6,344 nt of DNA from Holosporales bacterium (GTDB lineage Bacteria > Pseudomonadota > Alphaproteobacteria > RUG11792), in assembly GCA_031267075.1 (NCBI GenBank), contig JAIRZU010000054.1, forward strand, positions 1 through 6,344. Direction: 5' to 3'. Of this stretch, positions 5,196 to 6,344 are shown piece by piece. The first letter of the stretch is position 1, and each line of letters opens with the position of its first letter. Below the pieces are notes generated by a model. The model did no database searches. It saw only the letters and a program-made list of their open reading frames with translations, and had not been told where the DNA came from. Made by a program: the position numbers and the translations under genes.

Positions 5196-5994
5196 TGTGG
5201 CCGCTGCGTTGTGCGTTGCCCTGATCGTGTTCAAATGCTGGTTCTGCGCATCTGATGAAATCATTTTAAACGGCAATGTTGAGATTCATGATGTTAACGT
5301 GGCCTTCAGAGTTCCGGGGAAGATCGGTGAGATTCTCGTAGATGAAGGGAGTGAGGTGAAGGAGGGAGAGGTACTAGCAAGGCTCGTTAGCGATACGTTC
5401 TCAGCGAAGGTGAAATTGGCGAAGGCGCAGCTGGCGGAGGCCGAGACCATTCTCATTAACACCAAGAAGAACTACGTGAGGTTTAAAAGTCTCATGAAGA
5501 ACAAGAGCGCTTCTGAGAAGGCGTATGATACGGCGGAAGCGGAGTATAAGGCAGCGAGCGCAAAGGTGGAAGCTGCGAAGGCTGCGTATGAAGTCGCCAT
5601 TATCGACCTACAAGATTCGGAGCTTAAGTCCCCTGTGAACGGTGTTATTTTGACGAGGAATTTTGAGTGTAGCGAGATGACCAGCGCCAGCACTCCGGTA
5701 TTTTCGATAATGCCCTACGACCACAAACAGATGATAAAGGTGTTTGCTAATGAGCTGGCACTAGCCCGCATAAGACCAGGTGGGGGTGTGTACGTAACAA
5801 TCACATCTATGCCGGATAAGAAGTTCAAAGGTCACATAGGCTTCATCTCACGTGAGGCAGAATTCACACCGAAGAACATAGAGACTAGTGAGCTGAGGGC
5901 AGACCTCGTATACAGGATCAGGGTGATCGTGGATGAGCCTGCTCCAGAGTTAAAGTACGGCATGCCCGCGACTGTCAAGGTCCTGAACAATTGA
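5164..5994 (+). CDS. HlyD/YbhG-like membrane fusion protein of an ABC exporter
   Basis: This is the periplasmic adaptor that joins an inner-membrane ABC exporter to an outer-membrane channel in Gram-negative cells. The ATG at 5164 gives a 276-residue protein with an N-terminal KR and one hydrophobic anchor (about 4-23). A GTG at 5152 would add four residues, and neither start has a good ribosome binding site. Residues 37-75 form the first half of the lipoyl-like domain (GNVEIHDVNVAFRVPGKIGE, then VDEGSEVKEGEVLARL). An alanine/lysine-rich alpha-helical hairpin spans about 78-149. The second half is LQDSELKSPVNGVILTR, and the beta-barrel holds GHIGFISREAEFTPKNIETS and a later DLVYRIRV. These match YbhG of the YbhGFSR exporter, although at about 330 residues E. 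coli YbhG is longer, mostly in the hairpin. The next gene overlaps by four bases, which fits one operon. The substrate cannot be read from this sequence. Confidence 0.88.
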   Translation: MKRVGVLWCACVAAALCVALIVFKCWFCASDEIILNGNVEIHDVNVAFRVPGKIGEILVDEGSEVKEGEVLARLVSDTFSAKVKLAKAQLAEAETILINTKKNYVRFKSLMKNKSASEKAYDTAEAEYKAASAKVEAAKAAYEVAIIDLQDSELKSPVNGVILTRNFECSEMTSASTPVFSIMPYDHKQMIKVFANELALARIRPGGGVYVTITSMPDKKFKGHIGFISREAEFTPKNIETSELRADLVYRIRVIVDEPAPELKYGMPATVKVLNN

Positions 5995-6344
5995 TTGAGA
6001 TCAAGGAAGTCTGCAAAACATTTTGCAACGGTAAGATTGAGGCACTAGGAGGGGTGTCTGTAAATATCAGCAGCAACAAGATCATTGGAATCATAGGGCC
6101 AGACGGAGCTGGGAAAACAACTCTCCTCCGTATCGTAGCAGGAATACTAACTCCGTCCTCAGGGCATATCACCATCGATAAAACTGAGATCGATATCTAC
6201 GGTAGGAAGACTCCAGGCTCTCTATCACTCCATGAGCTGAGCAAGATGATTTCGTACATGCCTCAGAAGTTCGGGCTCTATGAAAACTTATCAGTCATAG
6301 AAAATCTGGAGCTATACGCGAAGCTACATGGGATCCGCGGCGAC
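5991..6344 (+). CDS. ABC exporter ATP-binding protein, YbhF-like (partial, 3' end cut by window)
   Basis: The first 118 codons of an ABC ATPase that powers export together with the preceding membrane fusion protein. The start is a TTG at 5991 whose TTGA overlaps the stop of the upstream gene, suggesting translational coupling. The translation from there (MIEIKEVCKTF) begins exactly where ABC domains usually start, and no ATG fits. The Walker A motif GPDGAGKTT is at residues 36-44 and the Q-loop YMPQ at 89-92. The unusual GPDGAGKTT (Asp in place of the common Asn) and YMPQKFGLYENLSVIENLELY are characteristic of YbhF. YbhF proteins usually contain two fused ATPase domains, and the window ends before the signature motif, Walker B or any second domain. 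Permease genes are expected downstream. Confidence 0.88.
   Translation, partial: MIEIKEVCKTFCNGKIEALGGVSVNISSNKIIGIIGPDGAGKTTLLRIVAGILTPSSGHITIDKTEIDIYGRKTPGSLSLHELSKMISYMPQKFGLYENLSVIENLELYAKLHGIRGD

Overview
The window looks like a moderate-GC alphaproteobacterial chromosome segment. The DnaK sequence resembles by eye the Rickettsiales/Holosporales type. A host-associated lifestyle is only an inference, from IS debris, an orphan heat-shock gene and paralogous exported proteins with a repeat-based frame switch. No taxonomic search was possible.

Layout. Bases 1-442 hold no intact gene: a GC-rich hairpin resembling an IS200/IS605 end (about 130-145) and the last 34 codons of an IS256-family transposase on the minus strand (241-345). 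Next comes gene A (554-1507, +), a 317-residue protein of unrecognised family with a Sec-type signal peptide. It converges on dnaK (1544-3427, -), which has a visible sigma70-like promoter and a nearly perfect CIRCE/HrcA operator. Behind dnaK on the same strand is gene B (3676-4919, -), a divergent paralog of gene A. Divergent from B is the start of an export operon: a YbhG/HlyD-like membrane fusion protein (5164-5994, +) and the first 118 codons of a YbhF-like ABC ATPase (from 5991, cut by the window edge).

Main observation. Genes A and B share a nearly identical 5' module: a roughly 61-bp upstream block with an AT-rich inverted repeat, a strong Shine-Dalgarno, the signal-peptide codons, a pure AG dinucleotide repeat and a few codons after it (SPVVE). 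Homology then drops abruptly into divergent bodies. The repeat is (AG)6 in A, which is in frame, and (AG)7 in B, which throws B out of frame and stops it after 38 codons. This is the signature expected of slipped-strand phase variation: A reads ON and B reads OFF in this sequence. A fixed frameshift or a sequencing error in B is the main alternative.

How the genes relate. DnaK has no dnaJ beside it here and sits between the two inverted paralogs. The HlyD/ABC pair is an exporter unit with a 4-base gene overlap. Nothing in the sequence links the exporter functionally to A and B, which carry their own Sec-type signals.
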